A stretch of DNA of 64,000 nucleotides. It comes from Lichenibacterium minor. GTDB taxonomy: Bacteria > Pseudomonadota > Alphaproteobacteria > Rhizobiales > Beijerinckiaceae. Under the pieces are notes generated by a model that saw only the letters and a program-made list of their open reading frames with translations, ran no database searches and had not been told where the DNA came from. How positions within the stretch are numbered: position 1 is the stretch's first letter; each line of letters opens with the position of its first letter. Positions 56,120 through 64,000 of the stretch are shown here, piece after piece. The stretch spans positions 62,001 through 126,000 of the forward strand of contig NZ_QYBB01000004.1 of assembly GCF_004137685.1 (NCBI RefSeq), written 5' to 3'. Both the position numbers and the translations under genes were made by a program.

Positions 56120-57673
56120 ATGACGCACTACGCACGGGCGGCCGCGGGCGCCGCCGCGCTCGCACTCCTGAGCGCCGCCGCCGCCGCGGAACCCGCGCCC
56201 TACGCCCACGTGCTGCTCATCAGCGTCGACGGCCTGCACGCGCTCGACCTGTCGAACTACGCGGCGTCCCACCCGGACGGCGCCCTGGCCCGCCTCGCCC
56301 GGGGCGGCACGGTGTACCGCCATGCCACGACGCCGCTCGTCTCCGACTCCTTCCCGGGCTTCGCCGCCCAGGTGACGGGCGGCGGGCCGGCCACCACCGG
56401 AATCTACTATGACGACAGCTACGACCGGTCGTTGTTCCCCCCGGGCTCGGCGTGCCGGGGCGAGCCCGGCACCGAGGTGCCCTTCGCGTCCGAGATCGAC
56501 GTGGACACCAAGCGCTCCGATGCCGGCGGCACGGTCGGCCGGCCCCTGACCCAGATCGACGCGGCGAAGCTGCCCTTGCGCAAGGACGGGGACGCCTGCA
56601 CGCCGGTCTACCCGCACGACTACCTCCGCGTGAACACAGTCTTCGAGGTGGCGCATCGCCACGGCGGCCGCACGGCGTGGTCCGACAAGCATCCCGCCTA
56701 CGAGTGGCTCGGCGGTCCGTCGGGCCAGGGGCTCGACGAGCTCTACGAGATCGAGCAGGACGCGCTGATCCCCGGCACCAAGGTGAAGACAACCGGCTCC
56801 TTCGCGGCGGAGCGCGACTTCGACGGGCGGCGCGTCGCCGCGCTGCTCAACATGATGCGCGGCCTCGACGGCGCCGGCGGAGCCAAGGTGGGCGTGCCGG
56901 CGCTGTTCGGCATGAACTTCCAGGCCGTCAGCGTCGGCCAGAAATTGCCCAAGGGCGGGCCGGGCGACGCGCCCGACCGCAAGGGCGGCTACGCCGACGC
57001 GTCCGGCACGCCGAACGACGGGCTGGCTGAACAGCTCGCCTACGTCGACGGCGCGCTCGGCGACCTCGTCGAGGGCTTGAAGGACAACGGGCTCCAAGCG
57101 TCCACGCTGGTCGTGGTCTCGGCCAAGCACGGCCAGTCGCCGATCGACCCGGCGGCCTTGAAGCCGACCGACGACGCGCCGCTGGACAAGGTGCCCGGAC
57201 ACGCCTTCCACGACGCCGACGACGGCGCCCTGATCTGGCTGAAGCCGGCCGAGCGCGCCGCGGCGCTCCCCGAAGCCTTGGCCTTCCTGCAGGCGCACCG
57301 CGGGGCGCTGGGGATCGGCACCATCTACCCGCCGGCGGCGGTCGCGTCGCTCTTCGCCGACCCCGCGACGGACAGCCGGGCGCCCGACATCGTGCTGGGC
57401 ACCGACCCCGGGGTGGTGTTCACGTCCGGCAAGAAGATCGCCGAGCACGGCGGGATGAGCCTCGACGACCGCGCCGTGGCGCTGGTCGTGTCCGGCCCCG
57501 GGGTGAAAGCGGGCGTGGTGGACAGCGCGGTCGCGACCGCCCAGATCGCGCCCACGATCCTCGCGGCGCTCGGCTACGCGACCGACGAACTCCAGGCCGT
57601 GAAGGCGGAAGGGACGCCGGTGTTGCCGGGCCTGCCGTTCCCAGGGCTCATCGGCCGTCCTGCAGCGCCTTGA
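56120..57673 (+). CDS. Secreted type I phosphodiesterase/nucleotide pyrophosphatase-family protein
   Basis: A 517-residue alkaline-phosphatase-superfamily hydrolase with a signal peptide (MTHYARAAAGAAALALLSAA, ending AAA). Metal and nucleophile motifs: LISVDGLHALD (first Asp), LVSDSFPGFAAQVTG with Ser as the likely nucleophile, VVVSAKHGQSP for the second metal site, and AEHGGMSLDD for the last His. Members cleave phosphodiester or pyrophosphate bonds, and the substrate is unknown. Its last 26 bp overlap the convergent transglycosylase gene. Confidence 0.88.
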   Translation: MTHYARAAAGAAALALLSAAAAAEPAPYAHVLLISVDGLHALDLSNYAASHPDGALARLARGGTVYRHATTPLVSDSFPGFAAQVTGGGPATTGIYYDDSYDRSLFPPGSACRGEPGTEVPFASEIDVDTKRSDAGGTVGRPLTQIDAAKLPLRKDGDACTPVYPHDYLRVNTVFEVAHRHGGRTAWSDKHPAYEWLGGPSGQGLDELYEIEQDALIPGTKVKTTGSFAAERDFDGRRVAALLNMMRGLDGAGGAKVGVPALFGMNFQAVSVGQKLPKGGPGDAPDRKGGYADASGTPNDGLAEQLAYVDGALGDLVEGLKDNGLQASTLVVVSAKHGQSPIDPAALKPTDDAPLDKVPGHAFHDADDGALIWLKPAERAAALPEALAFLQAHRGALGIGTIYPPAAVASLFADPATDSRAPDIVLGTDPGVVFTSGKKIAEHGGMSLDDRAVALVVSGPGVKAGVVDSAVATAQIAPTILAALGYATDELQAVKAEGTPVLPGLPFPGLIGRPAAP

Positions 57674-58850
57674 GCACGCTGGCGCTGGCGCGCCCGTCGG
57701 GCTTCATGCCGAGGGACTGCTGGAACGACGCGATGGCGGCGCGGGTCTTCGTGCCCATGACGCCGTCGCGGTTGCCGATCTCGAAACCCTTGCCGGCGAG
57801 GCGCTCCTGCAGTTCGCGCCGCTGCACGCGCGCCAGCCCGGGATCGTCGGTCGGCCAGGGCGTGGCGAGCGGGCCGCCGCCGCGCAGCCGGTCGGACAGG
57901 TGGCCGATCGCCAGCGCGTAGGTTTCGGCGGCGTTGTAGGTGTAGATCGCCTCGAAGTTGGTCGTCACCAGGAAGGCGGGGCCGCTGCGTCCGGCCGGCA
58001 GCAGCAGCCCGCCCGCACCCGGACCCAGCGGCGAACCATCGGCGCGGCGCAGTCCGTGCGCGGACCAGAAGGCCATCGGGTGGCGGTTCTTGCGGCCGAC
58101 GGGCCCCGCATAGTTCGCCGGCAGCTTCACCTCGAAGCCCCAGGGCAAGCCCGCCACCCAGCCCGACTTCTTCAGGTAGTTCGCCGTCGAGCCCAACGCG
58201 TCGGGCACGGAGTCGATGATGTTGGGGTGGCCGTCGCCCTCGATGTCGACCGCGTTGCGCTGGAACGTCGAGGGCATGAACTGGGTGTGGCCGAAAGCGC
58301 CCGCCCAGGAGCCGACGAAATTGTCCGCCCGCACGTCGCCGCGCTGCAGGATCGACAGGGCCGCGAAGAGTTCGCCCTCGTAATAGCCCGGCTTCTTGCC
58401 GTAGCAGCTCAGCGTGGCCAGGGACTGCACGACGGACCGGTAGCCGAAGTTCTTGCCGTAGTCGGATTCCACGCCCCACAGCGCCACGAGGACGTAGCGG
58501 TTGACGCCGAACCGCGCCTCGATGCGCTTCAACGGCTCGGCGTAGCGCTCCAGCATGGCCTTGCCGTCGTCGACCCGCTCCTGGTCGACCAGCCCCGCCA
58601 TGTAGTCCCAGACGGGCGTGGTGAATTCCGGCTGCTCGTCCTGAAAGTGGAGGACGTCGTTGGGCTGGAGATCGGCGGTGGCGGCGTCGAACGTGGCGGG
58701 CGACACGCCGCGCGCGGCGGCCCCGGCCTTCAACTGCGCCAGGCAGGCGGGAAAGTCGGCCGCCGGGGCGGCGGCCGCAGCCCCCGGGCTGACCGCGAAG
58801 AGGCCCGCGGCGGCCAGGGCCGCCGCGGCAGCGCGTGGGATGGACCTCAT
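57648..58850 (-). CDS. MltB-like lytic murein transglycosylase with peptidoglycan-binding domain
   Basis: About 400 residues with a signal peptide (MRSIPRAAAAALAAAGLFAV, ending AAA). The SLT2/MltB catalytic domain carries WGVESDYGKNFGYR with the catalytic Glu, then FIGSWAG-type AFGHTQFMPSTF. A C-terminal PG_binding_1 domain (GFEIGNRDGVMGTKTRAAI ... FQQSLG) is fused. It cleaves glycan strands in the periplasm. The ATG at 58850 is chosen because it starts the signal peptide. The 3' end overlaps the convergent phosphodiesterase gene by 26 bp. Confidence 0.93.
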   Translation of the reverse strand: MRSIPRAAAAALAAAGLFAVSPGAAAAAPAADFPACLAQLKAGAAARGVSPATFDAATADLQPNDVLHFQDEQPEFTTPVWDYMAGLVDQERVDDGKAMLERYAEPLKRIEARFGVNRYVLVALWGVESDYGKNFGYRSVVQSLATLSCYGKKPGYYEGELFAALSILQRGDVRADNFVGSWAGAFGHTQFMPSTFQRNAVDIEGDGHPNIIDSVPDALGSTANYLKKSGWVAGLPWGFEVKLPANYAGPVGRKNRHPMAFWSAHGLRRADGSPLGPGAGGLLLPAGRSGPAFLVTTNFEAIYTYNAAETYALAIGHLSDRLRGGGPLATPWPTDDPGLARVQRRELQERLAGKGFEIGNRDGVMGTKTRAAIASFQQSLGMKPDGRASASVLKALQDGR

Positions 58851-58950
58851 GCGAACGCTCCGTTGCCTGCCCGCGGCGGGACGCCGGGACGTTAACGGAA
58901 GCCCGGCCCACCGCAAGGGCGGCCGTGCGCGCAGGCGCCGGTCCGAGCCT

Positions 58951-59199
58951 TCAGCGCTTCTTGCCGTCGACCTCGTCCTTCACCTCGTCCTCGTCGCCGT
59001 CCTCGGCCTCGTCGTCGTCGATCTCGTCCGCGGAATCGTCCTGGGACAGCAGTTCGTCGAGCTTGTCGGCGATCACGTCGACCTGGTCGCGCGTGGCGCT
59101 GAGCTCCAGCACGTGTCCGGCTTCATCCTCGATATGGAGGTTGAAGTCGTCGCCCGCCTCGGTGACGGTGAACTTCGCGAGCTTCTTGGTGGCAGCCAT
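58951..59199 (-). CDS. Small acidic protein, conserved-looking, function unknown
   Basis: An 82-residue soluble protein. The N-terminal half is beta-strand-like (KLAKFTVTEAGDDFNLHIED), then a helix (RDQVDVIADKLDELLSQ), and the C-terminal third is a run of Asp/Glu (DDDEAEDGDEDEVKDEV). The pattern recurs in Hyphomicrobiales genomes as short hypothetical proteins. GGAAAGAAG upstream could serve as the ribosome-binding site. It lies between the lytic transglycosylase and leuD, with its own apparent unit. Confidence 0.7.
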   Translation of the reverse strand: MAATKKLAKFTVTEAGDDFNLHIEDEAGHVLELSATRDQVDVIADKLDELLSQDDSADEIDDDEAEDGDEDEVKDEVDGKKR

Positions 59200-59308
59200 G
59201 GGAGCTTCTTTCCTTGAGAAATGCCCGGTCCAACGCGTTCGGGCCGCCGGGGTTCACTCGGCGGCGCGGCGGGACCGGGAAAACGTCGGGGCGTGTCGGT
59301 GGAGCCGG

Positions 59309-59914
59309 TCAGGCCCAGGGGCGCGAGCTCGACAGGGCCGTCTCGAAACGCTCGATCTCGCCCGTCTTGGCCATGGTGAGGCCGATGTCGTCGAGGCCTT
59401 CGAGCAGGCAGTGCTTGCGGAACGGGTCGATGTCGAAGCGGATCGCCCCGCCGTCTGGGCCGCGGATCTCCTGCGCGTCGAGGTCGACCGAGATGCGCGC
59501 GTTGGCGCCGCGCGCGGCGTCGTCGAACAGCAGGTCGAGCTGCTCGGGCGTGACGACGATCGGCAGGATGCCGTTCTTGAAGCAGTTGTTGTAGAAGATG
59601 TCGGCGAAGCTGGTCGAGATGACGCAGCGGATGCCGTAGTCGAGCAGCGCCCAGGGCGCGTGCTCGCGCGACGAGCCGCACCCGAAATTGTCGCCGACGA
59701 CCAGGATGGAGGCTTCCCGGTAGGCGGGCTGGTTCAGCACGAAACCCGGGTTGTCCGAGCCGTCGTCGTTGTAGCGCAACTCCGCGAACAGCGCCCGGCC
59801 GAGGCCCGTGCGCTTGATCGTCTTCAGGTACTGTGCCGGAATGATCTTGTCGGTGTCGACGTTGGCGACGTTCAGCGGCGCCGCGATGCCGCTCAGGTGA
59901 TCGAACTTCTGCAT
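59309..59914 (-). CDS. leuD: 3-isopropylmalate dehydratase small subunit
   Basis: A 201-residue swivel-domain subunit that pairs with LeuC to isomerise 2- to 3-isopropylmalate. Conserved motifs: [31 protein letters not shown], and [17 protein letters not shown]. The ATG at 59914 gives the standard start (MQKFDHLSG). leuC is not adjacent, which is usual in alphaproteobacteria. No leader peptide with leucine codons was found in the 159 bp upstream, unlike leuA. Confidence 0.95.
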   Translation of the reverse strand: MQKFDHLSGIAAPLNVANVDTDKIIPAQYLKTIKRTGLGRALFAELRYNDDGSDNPGFVLNQPAYREASILVVGDNFGCGSSREHAPWALLDYGIRCVISTSFADIFYNNCFKNGILPIVVTPEQLDLLFDDAARGANARISVDLDAQEIRGPDGGAIRFDIDPFRKHCLLEGLDDIGLTMAKTGEIERFETALSSSRPWA

Positions 59915-60073
59915 GGGGCGGGGCGCTCCCTCGACGGCGGGCACCATCGCGGCGGCGGTGGCGCTCCGACCTTGAAACACGGGTCGGCCGCGCCGCCGGG
60001 GCGGGCGGCCGGGAGCGCGTTCCATGCGGCTTTCCCCGCCGCCCGTCAACAGCGGCGGGGACCGTCCGCCCGA

Positions 60074-62032
60074 TCAGTCGGCCGTCGTGGCGGCTGCGGC
60101 GCGCTTGTGCAGCGTGGCGGTGCTGACGCGCTCCTGCGCGGTCACGGCCGAGCCGGAAAAGCTGCGGGTCGACAACTCGGTCGCCCGCGCGCCGAAGCCC
60201 CGGCGCGGCGGGGCGCTGCCGTCGCTCGCCAGGGAGGCCGCGCTGGCCTTGGCGGCGGGGCGCAGCGCCGCCACGGCGGAGCCCACGCCGGCCCGGGCCG
60301 CGACATGGTCGGCCGGAGTCGCGCCCGTGAGGGTGCGGAAGTTCGAGCGGTCGAGCCGCGCCGCGACGAGCGGCGGCCGCGTGACCGGGAGCGGGATGGC
60401 GGGCGCCGCCTGGGGGGCGAAGGCCAACGCGCGCGACGTCGACGCCGGCTGGCCGATGCCCTGCGTGATGGCGGCGGGCAGGCCGGCGCGCACCGACGGC
60501 GGGGCCACGGGCACCCGTCCGGCGCCCGGCGTCGGCGCGCGGTCGTTGCGCCCCGCCGCGGCATCGCCGGGGCGGGCCGAGGGCGGCGCGGCGGCGGGGC
60601 CGACGGCGGCGATCTCGACCGGGCGGCGCGGCGGCAGCGGCATGTCCCGCCCGGTCGCGGCGGCCAGCACCGGCACCCCGCGGGCGGGGGCGGCGGGCGG
60701 GGGCGGCTCGACGGCGGGCTGCGGGGCCTGGCGCCGCGCGTCCGGGTCGGCCTGCCGTTCGGACTCGGCGGCGGCCTGCTTCTGAGCCTCGGCGGCGGCC
60801 TGCTGCTGCGCCTCCGCGGCGGCCTGCTGCCGAGCCTCGGCCTGCCTCTGCATCTCGGCGGCGAGCTTGGCCTGCGCGTCGGCGTCGATCGCCTGCGCCG
60901 GCGGCAGCGACGCCACCTGGGTGCGGCCCCGGGGGCCGCGGTTGTTGGCCAACGGCGGCGCGGGCGCTTCCGCGGCCGGCGCGGGCTCCGCCGGCTTGGA
61001 GCTGAACAGCGAGAAGAAGGACCCACCCGCTTCCGGGCGGTCGCCCTTGTGGCTGTTGATCACGCCGTCGTTGACCACGCTGCCGACCGGGACGGGATCG
61101 GCGGAGGCGACCTGGGTGCTTCCCCGGCGGCGAGGCGCCGGGGCCGCGTCGCGCGGCACGCCGCCGTCGCGGGCCGCATCCCCGTCGCCCTCGTCGTCCC
61201 CGCCCCCGAACAGCCAAGCGAAGAAGCCCTTGGACTTCACCTCGCCGGCGGTGGGATAGTCGAAGCCGTCGCCGCGGGCCGCGAGGTCGGCGCGGGCCTC
61301 CTCGTAGCCGGACAGCGGCTGGCCGTTGGACGGGATGTGCACGGTCTTGCCGTCCGGGAACAGGCGCGACAGCTGGTCGTAGCTCATGCGCGGCCAATGG
61401 CGGACACCGCCGACGTCCATGTGCACGAAGGGCGTCCCGGCGGTGGGATAGAAGCCGACGCCGCCGCGCTGGAGCCGCATGGCGAGCTCGCGGATCCGCG
61501 ACATCGGCACGTCGACGTAGTGCTGGTCCATCGCCCTGCCGAGGATGTGCTGCGAATGCTCGGCGACGCCGCGCGTGGCATGGCGCAGCATGGAATTGGT
61601 TTCGGGCGAGCGATAGGCCGACATCACCTCGATCGGCTGCTGGGAGCCGGATTCCCGATACACTTCCCAGATCGTGTCGAAGAGCTTGGGGTCCATGTGG
61701 GTGGGCTCGTCCCGGCGCCAGTCGCGCAGGAACCAGTTCAGCTTTTCGAGCGCCACGGGGTCGTAGCGGCCGTCCACCATGTAGGTGGCGTCGATCGATT
61801 CCTTCGTGTGGGCGTGGTGGAGGTGGATCGTGCGGGTGTCGCCGTTGGCGACGGCGTTCTCAGTGTCGACGGGGGCGAGGAGCATGACGGCGCCGACGGC
61901 GGCGGCGAGGGCGGTCGGCAGCAGGCTCGCCGCCTTCGACCGGAAACATTCGCGCCATGCTGTCAATGCGGGACTCGCTCGTTCGGCAGCGTGACACCGG
62001 GGGATCACGCGCAAGGACCGGACCGATCTCAT
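60074..62032 (-). CDS. DUF882 (M15-like) murein peptidase with long low-complexity tail
   Basis: A 652-residue protein. An N-terminal signal/anchor (LLPTALAAAVGAVMLLAP) is followed by the DUF882/YcbK-like peptidase domain (about 65-235) with SAYRSPETN, EHSQHILGRAMDQHYVDV and FVHMDVGGVRHW, the zinc ligands of M15-type endopeptidases. The remaining ~400 residues are Ala/Pro/Arg/Gln-rich low complexity, including repeated QAAAEAQ units. DUF882 proteins cut peptide crosslinks in peptidoglycan; the long tail may reach across the wall. The ATG at 62032 is preferred. Confidence 0.87.
   Translation of the reverse strand: MRSVRSLRVIPRCHAAERASPALTAWRECFRSKAASLLPTALAAAVGAVMLLAPVDTENAVANGDTRTIHLHHAHTKESIDATYMVDGRYDPVALEKLNWFLRDWRRDEPTHMDPKLFDTIWEVYRESGSQQPIEVMSAYRSPETNSMLRHATRGVAEHSQHILGRAMDQHYVDVPMSRIRELAMRLQRGGVGFYPTAGTPFVHMDVGGVRHWPRMSYDQLSRLFPDGKTVHIPSNGQPLSGYEEARADLAARGDGFDYPTAGEVKSKGFFAWLFGGGDDEGDGDAARDGGVPRDAAPAPRRRGSTQVASADPVPVGSVVNDGVINSHKGDRPEAGGSFFSLFSSKPAEPAPAAEAPAPPLANNRGPRGRTQVASLPPAQAIDADAQAKLAAEMQRQAEARQQAAAEAQQQAAAEAQKQAAAESERQADPDARRQAPQPAVEPPPPAAPARGVPVLAAATGRDMPLPPRRPVEIAAVGPAAAPPSARPGDAAAGRNDRAPTPGAGRVPVAPPSVRAGLPAAITQGIGQPASTSRALAFAPQAAPAIPLPVTRPPLVAARLDRSNFRTLTGATPADHVAARAGVGSAVAALRPAAKASAASLASDGSAPPRRGFGARATELSTRSFSGSAVTAQERVSTATLHKRAAAATTAD
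60765..60850 (-). repeat. Short tandem repeats coding QAAAEAQ-type units
   Basis: Three copies of a 24-bp unit (GGCGGCCTGCTGCTGCGCCT-like on the plus strand) give a Gln/Ala/Glu-rich helical stretch in the DUF882 protein tail. Copies differ by a few bases. Confidence 0.6.
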
Positions 62033-62044
62033 CGTCGGACGACG

Positions 62045-62059
62045 TTAACGAACCGTTAG
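62045..62059 (-). promoter_or_regulatory. CtrA-like half-palindrome upstream of the DUF882 gene
   Basis: On the minus strand the site reads CTAA-N7-TTAAC, one mismatch from the CtrA consensus TTAA-N7-TTAAC, 13 bp before the DUF882 start. Being so close to the start, it would be within or downstream of the core promoter. Confidence 0.3.
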
Positions 62060-62123
62060 CTCCGCGGGCGGGACGGCGCAAGGCGGACTCCCGGCCGGAA
62101 GGCGCGACGCCGGCCGGGTGCGG

Positions 62124-64000
62124 TCAGCTCGACAGGCCGAGGGCGGCCCTCACCTTGGCGGAATAGCCGTAAACGTCGTCGCGCAGGCGGAGCTGCCCCG
62201 TCTCGTCCACGAAGGCGGTGAAATAGCCGATGTGGACCTGCACGGGCCGCGGCAGGTTGACGGTCCGCTCGCCGCCGCCGACCATCCCTTCCACGCGGGC
62301 CTCGGTCCAGCCGCGGTCGCGGCCCAGCACCGCTTCGGCGAGCTTGAACGGCTGGTCGACGCGCACGCAGCCGTGGCTCAGGGCCCGTTCGTCCTTGTTG
62401 AAATAACCCTTGGCGTTCGTGTCGTGCAGGTACACGGCGAACTTGTTGGGGAACATGAACTTGATGCGCCCCAGCGCGTTGCTGTCGCCCGGCGGCTGGC
62501 GGACGTAGGTTTCGCCCCCCTTCTCAACCACCTCGTAGCCGTGGTTCTCGAAGTAGTTCGGATCGGCGGCGAGCTTCGGCATCATCTCCTTGTTGACGAT
62601 GGAAAGCGGCACGTTCCAGTAGGGGTTGACGATGATGAACTTCATCGCCTCCGAGAAGATCGGCGTCTCGTGGCCGGGCTTGCCGACCACGACGCGGGCG
62701 TGGTGGATCGGCCGCTCGCCGTCGTACACGTCGAGCGAATAGTCGGGGATGTTCACCGCGACGTAGCGCTGTCCCAGGTCGCGCGGCAGCCAGCGCCAGC
62801 GCTCCATGTTGGCGACGATCTCGTCCTCGAGCCGCTTCGGATGCCCGCCCGACAGGCTGGCCACCGTGCGCGGCGTCAGCACCCCCGAGGCCGGCATGCC
62901 GTGGGCGCGCTGGTAATCGGCGACGGCGCTCGCGACCCGGGTGTCGTAGACCAGCCCGTCCGACGCGTCGGCGGCGATGTCCAGCCCGAACCGCGCCCGC
63001 ACCAGCGGCACGCGGGCGTCCTTCATGCCGGCCTTCAGCGCCGGTCCGGCCGGGATGGGGCCGCCCGCCGTCATGTCGGCGCCGCGTCGCATCTCGGCGA
63101 GCTTGGCCCGCAGCAGCAGGTAGCCCCGGTGGGGCGGGTTGAAGCCGCGCAGGGCTTCGCCGGCGTCGGACGCGTCGCGCAGCGCCGCCAGCACGCGGCC
63201 GGGGAGCGCCACCTCGGGCTTGGCGGCCACGAGCTCGCCGATGCGCGACGGGTCGATGCGGCCGCCGCTGGCCTGGCGGGCATAGTCCGCCGCAGCCTCG
63301 GTCAGCGACAGTTCGGACGCCGCCAGCGCGGCGGCATCGCCGCCGTTCGGCACCGACACGGGCGTGGCGCGAAGGTCGAGCCCGTCTTCCGCGGCGCGGT
63401 CGATGCGGGCCAGGACCGAGCGGGCCGGGGCGTCGAAGCGGCCGTCCACCACCCACAGCGGCGCGAAGCCGCGCGACGCGTAGAAATCCCGCACGGCGAG
63501 GCGCGCGTCGTAGCGCTTCTCCTCCGCCACGGCGGCCGGCATCGAGCGGAGGCCGCGCAGGGGCTCGGGGCCGAGCCAGACTTCCAGGGCGTGCTGCAGG
63601 GTCGCGGCGTCGAGCACGGGTGCCCCGGGCGTCACGGGGCCGTAGGCCAGCGGGTCCGGGCCGGCCGGCCCCGCCACCGGCGCGGCCGCGGGCGCGAGGG
63701 CGGGCGCGGACGCCGGGCGGCTCGACGGGACGGCGCCGGTGACCAGGGCATCGGCGGCGGAAACGCGCTTCGGCCCCGCGTCGGGCCCGGCGGCCGCGTC
63801 GGCGCCGTGCCGGGTGGGCGCATAGGCGTCGAGCACCGAGCCGGGCTCGGCGACGAGGCGCGACAGCGAGGCGCGCGCGTCGTCGCCCGTGCCGATGCGC
63901 TCCAGCCCGACGTCGGCCGGACCGACATCCCCCGCATCCGGCAGCATGGCCGACCGCGACGCTTCCGGATGCTGCCGGCGGGGGGCGGCGGCGGCCGGCG
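62124..64000 (-). CDS. L,D-transpeptidase of the YcbB type, N-terminus outside window
   Basis: At least 607 visible residues. After a Pro/Ala-rich disordered region come a helical scaffold, a PG-binding domain (YQRAHGMPASGVLTPRTVASL), and the YkuD catalytic domain with SHGCVRVDQP, whose Cys makes the acyl-enzyme for 3-3 crosslinks. An ATG at 63947 exists, but the frame stays open to the right edge without a stop and no signal peptide is seen, so the real start probably lies beyond position 64000. It is 91 bp upstream of no other gene on this strand before DUF882; both are cell-wall enzymes. Confidence 0.9.
   Translation of the reverse strand, partial: PAAAAPRRQHPEASRSAMLPDAGDVGPADVGLERIGTGDDARASLSRLVAEPGSVLDAYAPTRHGADAAAGPDAGPKRVSAADALVTGAVPSSRPASAPALAPAAAPVAGPAGPDPLAYGPVTPGAPVLDAATLQHALEVWLGPEPLRGLRSMPAAVAEEKRYDARLAVRDFYASRGFAPLWVVDGRFDAPARSVLARIDRAAEDGLDLRATPVSVPNGGDAAALAASELSLTEAAADYARQASGGRIDPSRIGELVAAKPEVALPGRVLAALRDASDAGEALRGFNPPHRGYLLLRAKLAEMRRGADMTAGGPIPAGPALKAGMKDARVPLVRARFGLDIAADASDGLVYDTRVASAVADYQRAHGMPASGVLTPRTVASLSGGHPKRLEDEIVANMERWRWLPRDLGQRYVAVNIPDYSLDVYDGERPIHHARVVVGKPGHETPIFSEAMKFIIVNPYWNVPLSIVNKEMMPKLAADPNYFENHGYEVVEKGGETYVRQPPGDSNALGRIKFMFPNKFAVYLHDTNAKGYFNKDERALSHGCVRVDQPFKLAEAVLGRDRGWTEARVEGMVGGGERTVNLPRPVQVHIGYFTAFVDETGQLRLRDDVYGYSAKVRAALGLSS

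Noticed and set aside
58885..58900. GTTAAC near the lytic transglycosylase start as a CtrA site
   Set aside because: Only one half-site is present; the second TTAA at 7-bp spacing is missing.
58835..62059. 1074-codon plus-strand open frame across leuD and the DUF882 gene
   Set aside because: It spans several genuine minus-strand genes and their gaps and shows no domain.

Overview
The window is a GC-rich (roughly 70%), densely coded chromosomal stretch from an alphaproteobacterium, most likely a Hyphomicrobiales (Rhizobiales) member of the Methylobacteriaceae/Beijerinckiaceae type. This is inferred from gene content: a Ros/MucR regulator, CarD with a long N-terminal extension, DUF882 and YkuD cell-wall enzymes, DUF1491, a short alphaproteobacterial psd with pssA, a lone yacG-maf-infA block, and a GAAC-N7-GAAC SOS-type box. 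Almost everything is core or housekeeping. No rRNA, insertion sequence, prophage, CRISPR array or clear horizontally acquired block is visible.

Layout. 1-6.4 kb: der (cut by the left edge), a YfgM-like TPR protein and valS on the minus strand, tRNA-Phe, a TusA-like sulfur carrier, a small Cys-repeat secreted protein, then yacG-maf-infA. 6.5-11.4 kb: a minus-strand block of an ATM1-type ABC exporter, psd, a class III nucleotide cyclase and pssA; the cyclase sits between the two phosphatidylethanolamine genes with 3-4 bp junctions. 11.5-17 kb: a LOG-family protein, DUF1491, an Ala/Pro-rich membrane-anchored protein overlapping a PAS histidine kinase, sufE and a mucR-type regulator. 17-30.5 kb: an S9 oligopeptidase, small membrane and lipoprotein genes, a HerA/YjgR ATPase, a PfkB kinase apparently starting at CTG, a PiT phosphate transporter, an M20 peptidase, murJ, sodB and a membrane protein of unknown function.

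30.5-46.4 kb: a VOC dioxygenase-like protein, a four-gene tripartite efflux operon (NodT-type outer membrane factor, periplasmic adaptor, two tandem RND pumps), a GGDEF diguanylate cyclase, a four-gene polar/basic amino acid ABC transporter and a HugZ-like protein. 46.4-51.5 kb: carD behind a promoter whose spacer holds a perfect 15-bp palindrome, then a terminator, leuA with a leucine-rich leader peptide and hairpin, tRNA-Lys, a small protein behind a LexA-like box, an outer-membrane-like protein and tRNA-Thr. 51.5-64 kb: a flavin reductase, a class A penicillin-binding protein, purD, a type I phosphodiesterase, a MltB-like lytic transglycosylase, an acidic small protein, leuD, a DUF882 murein peptidase and an L,D-transpeptidase that runs off the right edge.

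Functional themes are envelope biogenesis (PE synthesis, murJ, PBP1A, lytic transglycosylase, DUF882, L,D-transpeptidase), efflux and uptake transporters, and leucine biosynthesis. I did not find a convincing wholly new multi-gene system. The most rewarding points are regulatory: the leuA leader, the carD promoter-operator, the mucR upstream inverted repeat, and the cyclase within the phospholipid operon.
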